From: Ceratotherium simum simum
Lineage: Eukaryota > Chordata > Mammalia > Perissodactyla > Rhinocerotidae
Reading direction: 5' to 3'
Assembly (NCBI RefSeq): GCF_000283155.1
Contig: NW_004454207.1
Location: 16,688,581 to 16,752,580, forward strand
Length of the DNA stretch: 64,000 nucleotides
Under the pieces are notes generated by a model, which worked only from the letters and a program-made list of their open reading frames with translations, had not been told where the DNA came from and did not search any database. The translations under genes and the position numbers were made by a program. Numbering within the stretch: the stretch's first letter is position 1; every line of letters starts with the position of its first letter. Below, piece after piece: positions 1-11,282 of this stretch.

Positions 1-1309
1 ATGGTACTGGTACAAAAACAGACACACAGATCAATGGAACAGAATTGATAATCCTGAAATAAAACCTCACATCTACGGGCAGCTATTCTTTGACAAAGGA
101 GCTAAGAACATACAATGGAGAAAGGAAAGTCTCTTCAATAAATGGTGCTGGGAAAACTGGACAGCCACATGCAAAAGAATGAAAGCAGACCATCTTCTTT
201 TGCCATTCACAAAAATTACCTGAAAAAGGATCAAAGACCTACGGTGAGACCGGAAACTATAAAACTCCTGGAGAAAAAATAGGCAGTACACTACTGGTCA
301 TCAGTCATAAAGGGATCTTTTCAAATTCCATGTCTACTCAGACGAGGGAAACAAAAGAAAAAATAAACAAGTGGGACTTCATCAGATTAAAGAGCTTCTA
401 CAAGGAAAATGAAACCAGGATCAAAATTAATAGGCAACCCACCAGCTGGGAAAAAATATTTGCAAGCCATATATCCGACAAGGGATTAATCTCCATAATA
501 TATAAAGAACTCACACAACTGAACAACAAAGAAACAAACAATCCGATAAAAACATGGGCAGAGGAAATGAACAGACACTTTTCCAAAGAAGATATACAGA
601 TGGTCAATAGGCACATGAAAACATGCTCAACATCACTAATCATCAGGGAAATGCAAATCAAAACCACACTAACATATCATCTTATACCCGTCAGAATGGC
701 TATAATCACCAAGACAAAAAACAACAAATGCTGGAGAGGCTGTGGATAAATGGGAACCCTAATCCACTGCTGGTGGAAATGCAAACTGGCACAGCCTCTA
801 TGGAAAACAGTATGGAGATTCCTCAAAAAATTAAAAGTAGAAATACCTTATGATCCAGCTATCCCACTACTGGGTATCTAGCCAATGAACCTGAAATCAG
901 CAATCCAAAGAGGCTTATGCACCCCTATGTTCATCGCTGCATTATTCACTATAGCCAAGACATGGAAGTAACCCAAGCGTCCCTCGACTGATCATTGGAT
1001 AAAGAAGATGTGGTATATATACACCATGGAATACTACTCAGCCATAAAAAAAGAAAAAATAGTCCCATTTGCAACGACAGGAACGGACATGGAGGGTATT
1101 ATGTTAAGCGAAATAAGCCAGAAAGAGAAAGACAAACAGTGCATGATTACACTCATATGTGGAAGATAAACCAACACACGGATAAACAGAACTGTTTGGT
1201 GGTTACCAGGAGCAAGGGTGGTGGGGGGTGGTCACAAGGGGTGGAGGGATGCATTTATATGGTGACTGACAAACAATAATGTACAACAAAAATTTCACAA
1301 TAAAAAAAA
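1..1309 (+). mobile_element. LINE-1 (L1) 3' portion, cut by the window edge
   Basis: The sequence reads as the last third of L1 ORF2 followed by a short 3' UTR. It ends at an AATAAA followed by an A-run at 1299-1309, so transcription was left to right. The 5' part lies outside the window. The coding part is broken by nonsense and frameshift changes, so the copy is dead. L1 elements move by target-primed reverse transcription and usually lose their 5' end. The family call rests on the typical ORF2 C-terminal protein; I did not assign a subfamily. Confidence 0.93.
330..1169 (+). pseudogene. L1 ORF2 C-terminal remnant
   Basis: Frame pieces at 330-749, 623-853 and 995-1169 together give the familiar C-terminal end of L1 ORF2p. 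Visible blocks include [20 protein letters not shown], the cysteine stretch KCWRGCG, and a final block ending MITLICGR with a stop at 1167-1169. The main frame stops right after KCWRGCG at 747-749, where related copies continue, and the reading frame then shifts. ORF2p is the endonuclease and reverse transcriptase of L1. Only the region downstream of the RT domain is present here, so no activity is possible. Confidence 0.88.
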
Positions 1310-2449
1310 TCCAAAAGTTTTTTATTTGAAATTTATCAGAAGTGAAGTTGCTATCAGAAGGCGTGAGTGTTTCTATGCTGCTGTAAGCTAGTCCTCTCAG
1401 TGGGCATTCTGATCAGGCATTGCCATTAATGGAGAATGGCACGATAGCCATTCTGCTGTGGCAGGGCTTTCTCTAAACGTGCTTAATATACTAGTGTCAT
1501 CATGATGCTTTCAGTATTAGTCAAAAGTTGAGGAAATTAACTGCCCTTCACACTTGAATATCTATGCAAGTTTTGGAATATGCCATTTCTTGTGGTGTTG
1601 ACAGATATGTAAATTAGTTTCCCAAAACTTCATAATTACCTATGTCAGTCACTTTTCCTTTTACTGTTGGAGAACAACATTTCGCTCTTTACACTCAAGA
1701 GGATAAGTTATTATTGTGATGCCATTTCATTTGAAAGCATACACCAGCATATTTAAGAAACTTTAACATTTGAATATATGATATATATTCAAATAAATAA
1801 AGCCTCAGATATTGAAAATGTACTTTTGAATAACCATGTTGGCTTTCTGATAATAAGCAGTGAATAACTGATTGTATTATTGTACTATTTTGAATACAAT
1901 AGCAATGATTCAATGAGGTTTATTTGCATTCCTGTAAACCTATGGATGCTTTAAAAATTACTTATTTTTAAATAATCTGAATTGGTAAAACTCTGAATTG
2001 AGTGACATAAAATTAATATAGCACAACATTTGAATTTCAGCTTATCTGATTACTAACACTGTGTTCCATCATGGAAATACAAAAACCAGATAAATGCTGA
2101 GGAAGAATGAGTTTGCATATTTACAGGCACAAATCACCAGTATTAAACTGTTATGAAAATCGCCACTTCAATTTAAAATTCTATATTTGCTTAAGAATGT
2201 ACAATGTTCAGAAAGTAGACTCTTATTTGATTTGTCAGATGCAAAAAGTACATTAGTTATGTCCATTCAATTATTAAAGAAAATTTATATCATTTTGGTT
2301 ATCTCTGTAGGGTTGATGTATTTCACTTGGAAACATGAGACTAGTGAACTTAGAGTAAACTCTAAAAATAGCCATTGGTAGACTAAAATGTGAATTTGTA
2401 TTTCTATTTTCTCATGTAGTTTAACTTTAAAGGAATTTAATTTATGTAA
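1310..2449. other. Unassigned A+T-rich DNA
   Basis: I see no gene, RNA or recognisable repeat. There is a short AT-rich near-palindrome around 1773-1795. ORFs here are 60-75 codons with no family resemblance. Confidence 0.6.
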
Positions 2450-2690
2450 GAATTATTTATTGAATTGGTACTGTAGACCAGTGCTTACCTCTGGAGGTAC
2501 AAAGATAAACAAAATAAACAAGTTCTCTGATCTCAGGAAACCTATAATGTGAAGGGGGTTATGGACAAATAAAAGAAACTTTCTATTCACAGAACAAATT
2601 CTGTTCAAGGTGATGTGTGGTTATAAAATTGTATCAGAGGAGCATTTAACCTAGATTTCATCTTTGATCAGAAGGAATAGCACTTAATTT
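2450..2690 (-). mobile_element. L2 LINE 3'-end fragment, antisense
   Basis: The stretch resembles the antisense of the L2 3' terminus: a 'tttattgaattggtactgta' start, then 'gaggtacaaagataaacaa', a 'ctctgatctcaggaaacct' block and 'ttatggacaaataaaag'. These follow the order of the L2 tail read backwards. L2 belongs to the CR1 clade and is an old mammalian LINE. The copy is diverged and both edges are approximate. Confidence 0.6.
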
Positions 2691-4797
2691 TTTAACCCTC
2701 AAGACTATTTGCTGTTTAATAAAAGATCACTGGCTATATGTAAGATAGGTATTCCACAAAATACATGTGAAGGTCTTTTAACTTGGAGAACATTTGTTTA
2801 AATACAGTGTAACATGTGTGTGTATTTGATAATATACTTTGTACATAAACATTGTACATGAAACATTTTACCTTATTGACTTACACTGTTAGTACATGGA
2901 GTATCCACATTTTAGCCTCCCAGACTTACTCTGAAGTTGACTTCACTTTCAAGATAAACGCTCAGTTTTAGACCCTTCCACCCCTTTGCAACAGAGAAAG
3001 ATGTCCTGATTTTTGTGATGATCCTAGCATGCAATCAATGCCTCAGTGACACAGAGTGTCCTTATGGGAAAGTTACATCATATTTAAAAATTCAACATTA
3101 CCAGACCAATTCATAAGGTTATGGAGCCAAATTCTTCGGGGGATAACTCAGCTAGTTCTTTGACCCTCTTCCAGTAGCAGTAGTACTCTTGCCCCCAGAT
3201 ACTATATTGCTAGTGTAGGCATGTATATTTCAGCCCCATTAGTTGTGGAGACAAGCTTACCTTCACCACAATAGTAGAGCAGAGGGGATAGGGAGAGAGA
3301 GCTGGGATATTTCACATGACAAGTTTCTTCGCATATGCAGGGGGTTTGAGAGGCAGCCCAATTATAAGAAGCAGGTCTGTGGTTCTAAATCTGTTGAGAA
3401 GATCATTAATTATCTGTGTAAATGTTGGACAAGAGCACTGTGGTAATTAAATGGAATTTATTTGAACATAGGCAGTTTTTACATTGGCTGTTGAAGTTGC
3501 TATTTGTGCAAAATAAAAAACTGCTAATTAGGACACTTTCTAAGAAGAAGATTTTTACATGCACCATATTGTCACACTCAGTAGAAATATATTTGGAGCA
3601 TAAATATTTTATTTAGCTCCATATTTTCATTTAAATAACCCCCACTTTCTTAAATTCCTAAATATTAATATTATCTAAAAACCTGAATAAATCTCATTCT
3701 TAACTAGGTTTATAAGCTGAAAACATAACGGTATATACAGGAAACTTTGTTGGCTTTTTATTCATTAGTTTAATCAAGACTATACTGGACTAAGCTGAGT
3801 GTTCACTCATTATGAAATATCACAGACGGGATCACAAATAAAATATTTCCAAATAACACATTTAATATGAAATATGAAGAGGTCTTGATGTAGGCTATAA
3901 ATAAGTTTTCTTCTGACTTGATTAGCTTATTTTTTCATTCATATAAAGAACCTCCAAGTGTCTTGTTTTTTTTCTGAAATTTTAACAATTAAATTTTACC
4001 TTCATCTACAATGACTTTGAAGAGAATTTATATTATGTGGTAGCTATTTGTACATTTAATTAATTTTTCCTGTCAGCATTATTGAAAAATGTTATTCATT
4101 TATTAGTACTTGCAGCTTAGATGAAATTAGAGAAGTAATTAAGCTGTGGGTTGTTTTGCTCTCCTACAAATATTGAATGTCATTAACATTTTAGTATCTC
4201 TTCTCGTAGCTTAGTTGATTTGAATTATTTTAAGCAACAGTTGTAGGTTTTAGTAATTCCAAAAGTTTAATCTACCTGTAAAATATATTTTTCTTTTCAT
4301 GTACTGCCTCACATTGTTTTCTGTAATAACACCTTTATATGTACAGCTTGATTCTCTTTGACCAAATAATTTTTCAAAAGGCCTGAGAGTTTCCCATGTT
4401 TACATATCTTTACCAGTTCACTCTTCTATTTCCTCCTGTGACTAGATCTTGGATTGATTTGTACATTTACTAATACTAATTATTTTGCTTCTCTTAGAGT
4501 TGCATACTTGTTTCATTGTTCTAAATTGAGGGATTGACTTAGATTTCAGACTGCCAGCCACTGAGTTCACACAAGAAGATCAGTCCAGGTCAGCATTTAG
4601 CGTGAGGAAATTAAATGTGAACTGGAATCTTTAAATAAGATCCTAGTATCTGAACATCAGTCCATATAAATATCAATTCCCATCACAGTGAAATATCTAA
4701 CAAAATATTGCCTGTTAATGGATGCTCCTTCCATTTCAAGTAATTTTTTAATATAACACTTTTCCAGCATTATAAAATAATTTAGAAAATGAGAAGC
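2691..4797. other. Unassigned A+T-rich DNA
   Basis: No gene or confident repeat is visible over 2.1 kb. Short ORFs at 3243-3446 and 3422-3616 overlap in different frames, have no recognisable domains and look like chance frames. Confidence 0.6.
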
Positions 4798-6845
4798 CTC
4801 TTTCCATGTGCTTTTTGGTCATTTGTGTATCTTCCTTCTGAAGAATTGTCTTTTCAAATCCTTTGCCCACTTTTTTAATTGAGTTGACTCACAAGAGTTT
4901 TTAATATATTCTGGATAGAAGTCCCTTATCAGAAATGCGCTTTGCAAATATTTTTCTCTTAATCTATGGGTTGTCTTTTTACTTTCTTGATGGTGTCCAT
5001 TGAAGAACATAAGATGTTAATTTTGATGATGCCCAGTTTATTTTTTTCTTTTGTTACTCGTGCATTTTGGTGTGAAATATGTGAGAAACCATTTCTTAAC
5101 CCAGTGTATTGAAGATTTACACCTGTGTTTTCTGCTATGAGTTTTATAGTTATAGATTTTTGTTTATGTCTTTGATCCATTTGCAGTTAACTTTTGTATG
5201 TGATATGAGGTAGGGATACAACTTCATTCCTTTGCATGTGGATATCCACTTGTCTCTAGACCATTTGTTGAAAAGACTCTTCTTTCCCTCATTGAATTGT
5301 CTTGGTGCCCTTGTCAAAAATCGATTAACTATATATCTCAGGGTTTATATTAGGACTCTCAATTGTGTTCCATTCATCTGAATGTCTATTCTTATGCCAG
5401 TACCACACTCTCTTGATTACTGTAGCTTTCCAGTAATTTGAAATTGGGAAGTTTGAGTCCTGCAACTTTGTTCTTCTTTTCAAGATTGTTTTCGCTGTTT
5501 TAGTCCCTTGCATTTCCGTATGAATTTGAGGCCCAGCTTGTCAACTTCTGTGAAAAAAGGAAGCTAGGGTTTTGATAGGGATTGCTTTGAATCTGTAGAT
5601 TAAATTGGGAAGTATTGTCATCTTGACAATGTTAAATCTTTTGATCCATGAACATAAGATATCTTTCCATTTATTTGGTCTTCTTCAATTTCTTTCAACA
5701 GTATTTTATAGTTTTCAGTCTACAAGTCTTAGGTTTCTTTTGTGAAGTTTACTCCTAAGTGTTTTATTATTTTTGATGCTATTATAAATGGAATTATTTT
5801 CTTTATTTTATTTTCAGATTGCTTATCACAAGTGTATAGAATTTAAATTGGTTGTTGTATATTCATCTTGAATCCTGCACCCTTGCTGAACTTGTTTATT
5901 GTTTCTAATAGGTTTTTTCTGTGCGTGAGGATATCTTAGGATTTTCTTTATTATAAAATCATGTCATCTGCAAATAATGATAGTTTTACTTATTCCTTTT
6001 CATTCTGGATGCCTTTTCTTTCACTTTCTTGCCTAATTTCCTTAACTAGAATCTGTGTTACAATGTTGAATAGAAATGGCAAGAGTGGAGATTCTTTTCC
6101 TATTTCTGACCAAGGGGAAAGCATTGAGTCTTTTACCATTTAATATGATGTTAGTTCTGGGCTTCTCGTAGATGTTCTTTATTGGGTTGAAGTAGTACCC
6201 TTCTATTCCTAAATCATTGAATTTTTTATCATGAAAAATATTGGATTTTTTAAAATGTATTTTTCTTTATCAATTGAGATGGTTATGTGATTTTGGTCCT
6301 TTATTCCATAATATGGTGTATTACATTGATTGATTTATGGATATTAAACTAGCTTTGATTTTCTTTGAATTATCCCAATCGTTGGTGGTGTATAATTCTT
6401 TTTATATGATACTGGATTTGATTTCCTATTATTTTCTTGAGGATGTTTGCATCTGTATTTATAAGGGATATTAATCAGTAGTTTCCATTTCTTGGGATGT
6501 CTTTGTCTGGTTTTGGTTTTAGGGTAATCAGGGTATCAGAATGAGATGGGAAGTGTTGCATACTCTTCCATTTTTTTGAAGAGTCTGTGAAGGATTGGTG
6601 TTAATTCTTCATTAAATATATGCTGGACTTTACCAGTGAAGCATGTAGGCCTGAGATTTTCTTTGTGGGAAATTTATAATTACTAATTCAATGTCTTTAT
6701 TTGTTATAGATCATTTAGATTTTCTATTTTTTCTTGAGTCAATTTCAGTCATTTGTGTCATATTGGGAATTTGAGCATTTCTATTATTTCTTTTATTATT
6801 TCTATATATTTCTATTATATATATATTGGAGTTATCTTCTTAGTG
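4798..6845 (-). pseudogene. L1 ORF2 reverse-transcriptase relic
   Basis: The minus strand encodes a decayed L1 ORF2 segment. The RT catalytic motif is visible as F-A-D-D from 5974 down to 5963 (complement of 'gtcatctgcaaa'), corresponding to the YADD box of reverse transcriptases. Upstream (higher coordinates) lies the 'fingers and palm' region. Downstream, at 5010-4819, is the block ending KDLKRQFFRRKIHK, which lines up with the block just before the ORF2 C-terminus. Many stops and frameshifts break it into ORFs of about 60-75 codons. Confidence 0.8.
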
Positions 6846-7119
6846 ATTGACATAGGTATCACAATTATATTAAAACAGTCTATCTTGGATTAATATCAAC
6901 TTAAGTTTAATTACTCTTTGTGCTGTATTGTCATACAAGTTACCTCTTTATACCTTGTGAACCCATCAACACAGTTTTATAATTATTGCTTTATGCAGTT
7001 TTCTTTTAAATGGGATGGGGGAAGAAAAGTGTTATAAGCAAACATACATTTAGGCTTTCCATTATATTTACCTATGTAGTTACCTTTAATGATGCTCTTT
7101 AATTCTTCATGTGGATTTG

Positions 7120-7480
7120 AGTTACTGTCTGCTGTCCTTTTATTTTAGTTCGAAAGACTTAATTGAGTATTTCTTGTTGGGCAGGTCTGCTAGTGTCAAG
7201 TCTTTCAGTTTTTGTTTATCTGGGAATGTCTTAATTTCTCTTGTATTTTTGAAGGATTGTTTTGCTGGATATAGAATTCTTGGTTGACTTTGTTTTACTT
7301 TTAGCACTTTGAATATTTTATCTCACTGCCTTCTGCCCCCTGTGATTTCTGATGTCAGCTGTTAATCTTGTTAAAACTCCTTTGTATGTGATAGTCATTT
7401 TCATTTTTCACTTACTACTTTCAAGATTCTCTTTGGCCTTGAATTTTGTCCGTTTTACTAACATGTGTCCAGGTATGGAT
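7120..7480 (-). pseudogene. L1 ORF1 C-terminal remnant
   Basis: On the minus strand the sequence matches the end of L1 ORF1. The complement carries 'caaagtgctaaaagtaaaac', then 'caagaattctatatccagca', then 'ttcccagataaacaaaaact', in the order expected for the ORF1p C-terminal domain. The reading frame is lost. ORF1p is the trimeric RNA chaperone of L1. The better-preserved counterpart on the plus strand is at 58923-59114. Confidence 0.6.
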
Positions 7481-8044
7481 ATCTTTGACTTTATTATCAT
7501 TGGAATTTGTAGAAATTATTGGATATATAAGTTAATGTTTTTCATCAAATTTGGAAGTTTTCAGACATTATTTCTTCAAATATTCCACTGAAGTCTCTCT
7601 TTGGTTAGCTTATTGGTCAACTAGTGTTTGGACAGAGAGATTAGTGCTATCCCGGGACTTTTCTGGGCATGCACACAGCCCTGCACATGCATGTGGCCTG
7701 CTAATCCCTCAGAAATATATCATGGCTGTTCAAAGCTGCTTGTGGCCACCTTATTCCCCACATTTTGCTTTTAAGTGTTTTGACTGTCTTCTTGGTTCAC
7801 CACCTCCAGAAACTGAAATATTAAGCAATTGCTACTAGTTATTTTTTGTAAAACACTCTAGGGATAGCACTTTCCTCACTGAGTAAGTTCTAAGTCGGGT
7901 CAAATAAAGAGAAATCTTTGAAGGGGGCTTTTTAAAGGAGCTTCAAGACCGATCAAATAGTGATAGTCCCCTTGAGATGGAGCTTTGTGGGGAGTTACAA
8001 ATCCAGCCGTGCCCCTTCATTGGCTGCTAGGCGACTGTTTTTTC

Positions 8045-8840
8045 TTTTTTCTTTTGTTTATTGCAATAACATTGGTTTATAACATTGTATAAATTTCAGG
8101 TGTACATCATTATACTTCTATTTCTGCATAGATTACATCATGTTCACCACCCAAATACTAATTACAACCCATCACCACACACATGTGCCGAATTATCCCT
8201 TTCACCCTCCTCCCTCCCCCCTTCCCCTCTAGTAACCACCAATCCAATCTCTGTCTCTATGTGTTTGTTTGTTGTTGTTATTATCTACTACTTAATGAGT
8301 GAGATCATACAGTATTTGACCTTCTCCCTCTGACTTATTTCACTTTGCATAATACCCTCAGTGTCCATCCATGTTATCATAAATGTCTGGATTTCATCAT
8401 TTCTTATGGCTAAGTAGTATTCCATTGTGTATATATACCACATCTTCCTTATCCATTCGTCCCTTGATGGGCACTTAGGTTGCTTCCAAGTCTTGGCTAT
8501 TGTGAATAACGCTGCAATGAACACAGGGGTGCAGGTATCTTTACGCATTGGTGTTTTCAAGTTCTTTGGATAAATACCCAGCAGTGGAATAGCTGGATCA
8601 TATGGTAGTTCTACCCTTGATTTTTTGAGGAATCTCCATACTGTTTTCCATAGTGGCTGCACCAGTTTGCACTCCCACCAGCAGTGGATGAGACTTCCCT
8701 TCTCTCCACATCCTCTCCAACACTTGCTGTTTCCTGTCTCGTTAATTATAGCCATTCTGACAGGTGTGAGGTGATATCTCATTGTAGTTTTGATTTGCAT
8801 TTCTCTGATAGTTAATGATGTTGAACATCTTTTCATGTCA
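8045..8840 (-). mobile_element. 5'-truncated L1 inside an older L1
   Basis: This is a younger L1 3' end on the minus strand, with its T-rich tail complement starting at 8045. It is flanked by a 15-bp TSD with one mismatch: 'ggcgactgttttttc' at 8030-8044 and 'ggctactgttttttc' at 8841-8855. The host on both sides is the older antisense L1. The 3' UTR occupies about 8060-8285 and the ORF2 C-terminus 8288-8836. Truncation left only about 0.8 kb. Confidence 0.9.
8288..8836 (-). pseudogene. L1 ORF2 C-terminal end, open frame of 182 codons
   Basis: This is the longest uninterrupted LINE frame in the window. The protein starts in the [14 protein letters not shown] block, contains [20 protein letters not shown] and ends KYCMISLIK. 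It lacks the endonuclease and RT domains because the element is 5'-truncated, so the methionine at 8836 is an internal residue and not a start. The intact frame over 182 codons argues for a younger age than the other L1 copies here. Confidence 0.85.
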
Positions 8841-9044
8841 GGCTACTGTTTTTTCAAGGGTAAGACAGAGCTGGGAAGAGGGGGATGGGAATAGAGAAAG
8901 TTAAAATGCTGCAAAGCTCACCATTCTAACTGAGATGCGGCTATTTTTCTTGAATAAAGACTCTTCAGATTGTTGCCAGCTTTTGGTTGATTTTCAGAGG
9001 TCTGAAAAAGTTGATTTTAACAATTTTCTCCAGTGTTCTTTTTT

Positions 9045-9280
9045 TTGGTGAGGAAGATTAGCCCTGAGCTAACATCTGTTGCCACTACTCCTCTTTTTGC
9101 TGAGGCAGATTGGCCCTGGGCTAGCATCCGTGCCCATCTTCCTCTATTTTATGTGTGACGCCTGCCACAGCATGGCTTGACAAGTGGTGTGTAGGTCCAT
9201 GCCTGGGATCAAAACCTGCAAACCCCAGGCCGCTGAAGCAGAGTGCGCAAACTTAACCACTACACCACCGGGCTGGCCCC
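9045..9280 (-). mobile_element. ERE SINE, antisense, no middle module
   Basis: A tRNA-derived SINE on the minus strand, with its head at 9280 (complement of 'gggctggcccc') and its 3' end in the T-run near 9045. Direct repeats flank it: 'ctccagtgttcttttt' at 9028-9043 and 'ctccggtgttcttttt' at 9283-9298, one mismatch. The 3' part has the tandem ERE tail unit twice (complement of 'gttagctcagggc'). The copy has drifted more than the ERE at 53660. It interrupts the 5' region of the antisense L1. Confidence 0.9.
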
Positions 9281-9350
9281 AACTCCGGTGTTCTTTTTAC
9301 CTTCATGGAGGAGTGCATTTTCAGAGGTCGATACTCTACCATTCTGGAGG

Positions 9351-10329
9351 TGCTTCTCTTTTGTATATTTTTATTTTCTTTATGATTCAATACTTTGAAC
9401 AATTTTTTTTTACCACTTTATACCTAATTTTAAAAACTTATCAGGGCTTTCAGTTTTTAAAAAATAATTCCAATGTGTTAGGGTGTACTTGACGTACTTT
9501 TAAAAGTTTAGGACTTAAGTATTTGAAGAACTACACTTTCTGATTGTTTTCTTCTACTTATTACAGTTTAGCATAAAGATTTGTAGTTCCTCTAAGTGCT
9601 CTTTTCAGAATCTTGTTAAGATAGTTATTCATTTGGTCAGGAAAACTGTTTCTTTCCAAAATTAAACAGCTGTTGTCATTCAATAAAAATGAATTAGAAA
9701 TAGAAGATCTGAAAACATCTTCCAAGTCTAACTGAACTTGAGAAAAGTCCAATTTACATCGAAAATATTTTGAAAAGTATAGAGTTTTATGACAGTAAAC
9801 TGCAGTAAGTTACTTTTATTTAGAAAGCAACCCGATTTATTTTTTTACACTCTATTTTGAGAATTAAAATGAACTGAAAACCTTATAATTTTATTCTTCT
9901 ATTCAAAATAACTTCCAGTATATGCCTCTAGATCAATACCAATTCAATCCAATTTCAAATACCTATATTTACTGTATATTAAGATGTCATTGAGTTAATT
10001 CTCAATCCCCACAGTACATTCAAAATTTTAAAGATTTAACTGCATTCTATAGAGTTCATCTATGACATATAACTTAATAAGTGATAGCAGATTAACATAA
10101 AAAAAATTGGTCTTTTTCCTTGATATTTCATGTAAGCAACTAATGAAGGAGAAATAGGCCCTGATTAAAAACCTATTGATGACTTTTATATAATGGGGTT
10201 AAGGAACTTTTTATATTTGTGGGTTCAAATATTATTTTATAATTTTAAAAATGCATTTATGTTAATATTAATTTGGTATTTTCAGGAAAATGCAACAAAT
10301 ATTTAATGCAATAATCACCTTTTAAATTC
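9351..10329. other. Unassigned A+T-rich DNA
   Basis: No gene, RNA or recognisable repeat could be supported here. Confidence 0.55.
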
Positions 10330-10660
10330 TTGTATTGAGGTAAAATTTTCTTTTTATGAAATGTAGATCTTAAGTGAATGATTTTTTCAGTTTTACTAAA
10401 TGTGTACCTCACATCCTAATCAAGAAATTACATTTCTATGACTTCCCATCTTTCCCTCATGCCCCTTCCAGCCAATTCCTATATAGCAAAGGTAACCTAT
10501 GTTCTGATTTCTATTACTATCAATTAATTTTGACTGTTACTGAAATTCATATACATAGAATTATGAAGTAATAATCTTTTGTGTCTGGCTTCTTTTGCTC
10601 AATGTGATATTTTTGAAATTCATCCATGTTGTTGTGTATGTCAGTCATTCATTTTTATTT
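10330..10660 (-). mobile_element. Ancient L1 3'-UTR-type fragment, antisense
   Basis: The stretch follows the antisense of an old L1 3' region. In order it shows a 'catcctaatcaagaaattac' block, 'tcatgccccttccagccaat', 'ggtaacctatgttctgattt', 'tttgtgtctggcttcttttg' and 'gaaattcatccatgttgttg'. The same block order is seen at 63360-63740 and in better form at 44738-45395. It is strongly diverged and its edges are approximate. Confidence 0.6.
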
Positions 10661-10790
10661 TTTTTATTTATTGAGTTTTTCCACAAAAATACGTAGTTAT
10701 TTTTTATTCATCCTCTTGGAATGGAAATTGGGGGGGTGGGGGAGGTTGTTTCATGTTTGGGAGTATTTTTTAAAAAATCTTGCCCATGAT

Positions 10791-10858
10791 TTCTCAAAAG
10801 GGGCATGAAGTGGAAACAGAAGGCATACTTATAATTCTGTAAAAACATGTCAAATGTG
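10791..10858 (+). repeat. Unassigned dispersed repeat, copy 1
   Basis: The sequence 'ctcaaaaggggcatgaagtg' followed by an A-rich block and 'tataattctgt' recurs at 13549-13615 in the same orientation with substitutions. I cannot tie it to a named family. It may be part of an old DNA transposon. Confidence 0.5.
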
Positions 10859-10914
10859 TGTGTATTATGTTTTAAAAAATATATACACACACACCACACA
10901 TCTAATAAGGATAA

Positions 10915-11165
10915 TAGTAATAATAATGGCAGTTACCATTTGTTTGAGAAATCACTTGTGCTAGACCCTTTCCTAAATTCCCTGCACATATTTTATGCCA
11001 TTTTCTCCTCAGAACATTTCTACAAAGTAGGTAGATTATGATATTATCTCTGATGAGTAAACTGCAAATTTTAGAGGATAAGCAATTTGCTTAAGATCAC
11101 ACACCTAGTGAGTGGCCAAGTGGGGATTTGAATTCTAGTTCTGGCATTGTCAAGCATTATACTAT
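10915..11165 (-). mobile_element. MIR SINE, antisense
   Basis: This is the antisense of an almost full-length MIR: 'aataatggcagttaccattt', then 'ttttatgccattttctcctc', 'caaagtaggtagattatgat', 'gcaatttgcttaagatcaca' and 'gggatttgaattctagttct' in the expected order. MIRs are old tRNA-derived SINEs mobilised by L2 and shared by all mammals. Confidence 0.85.
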
Positions 11166-11256
11166 GGCTGCTGCATCCTAATAGTTAATATTTATTGAAC
11201 TCTGCTATATGCCAAACTCTGGTGAGAGATATCTGTCCCCAGTGGGATGTATATGC

Positions 11257-11282
11257 GCGTGCACACACACACACACACACCC
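11257..11282. repeat. (CA)n microsatellite
   Basis: About ten CA units at 11262-11281 after a 'gcgcgtg' start. A potential length polymorphism. Confidence 0.9.

Larger units (their letters stand above)
4798..9350 (-). mobile_element. Long ancient L1, antisense, interrupted twice
   Basis: Read on the minus strand the order is: a 5'-UTR-like start near 9350, further 5' sequence to about 7600, an ORF1 C-terminal remnant (about 7480-7120), inter-ORF sequence (to about 6850), then the RT half of ORF2 (6845-4798). The N-terminal ORF2 region and the 3' UTR are missing. Two younger elements sit inside: an L1 at 8045-8840 and an ERE at 9045-9280. The order fits one old L1M-type copy with internal deletions. 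Two separate fragments, for example a HAL1-like piece plus an L1, cannot be excluded. Confidence 0.72.
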
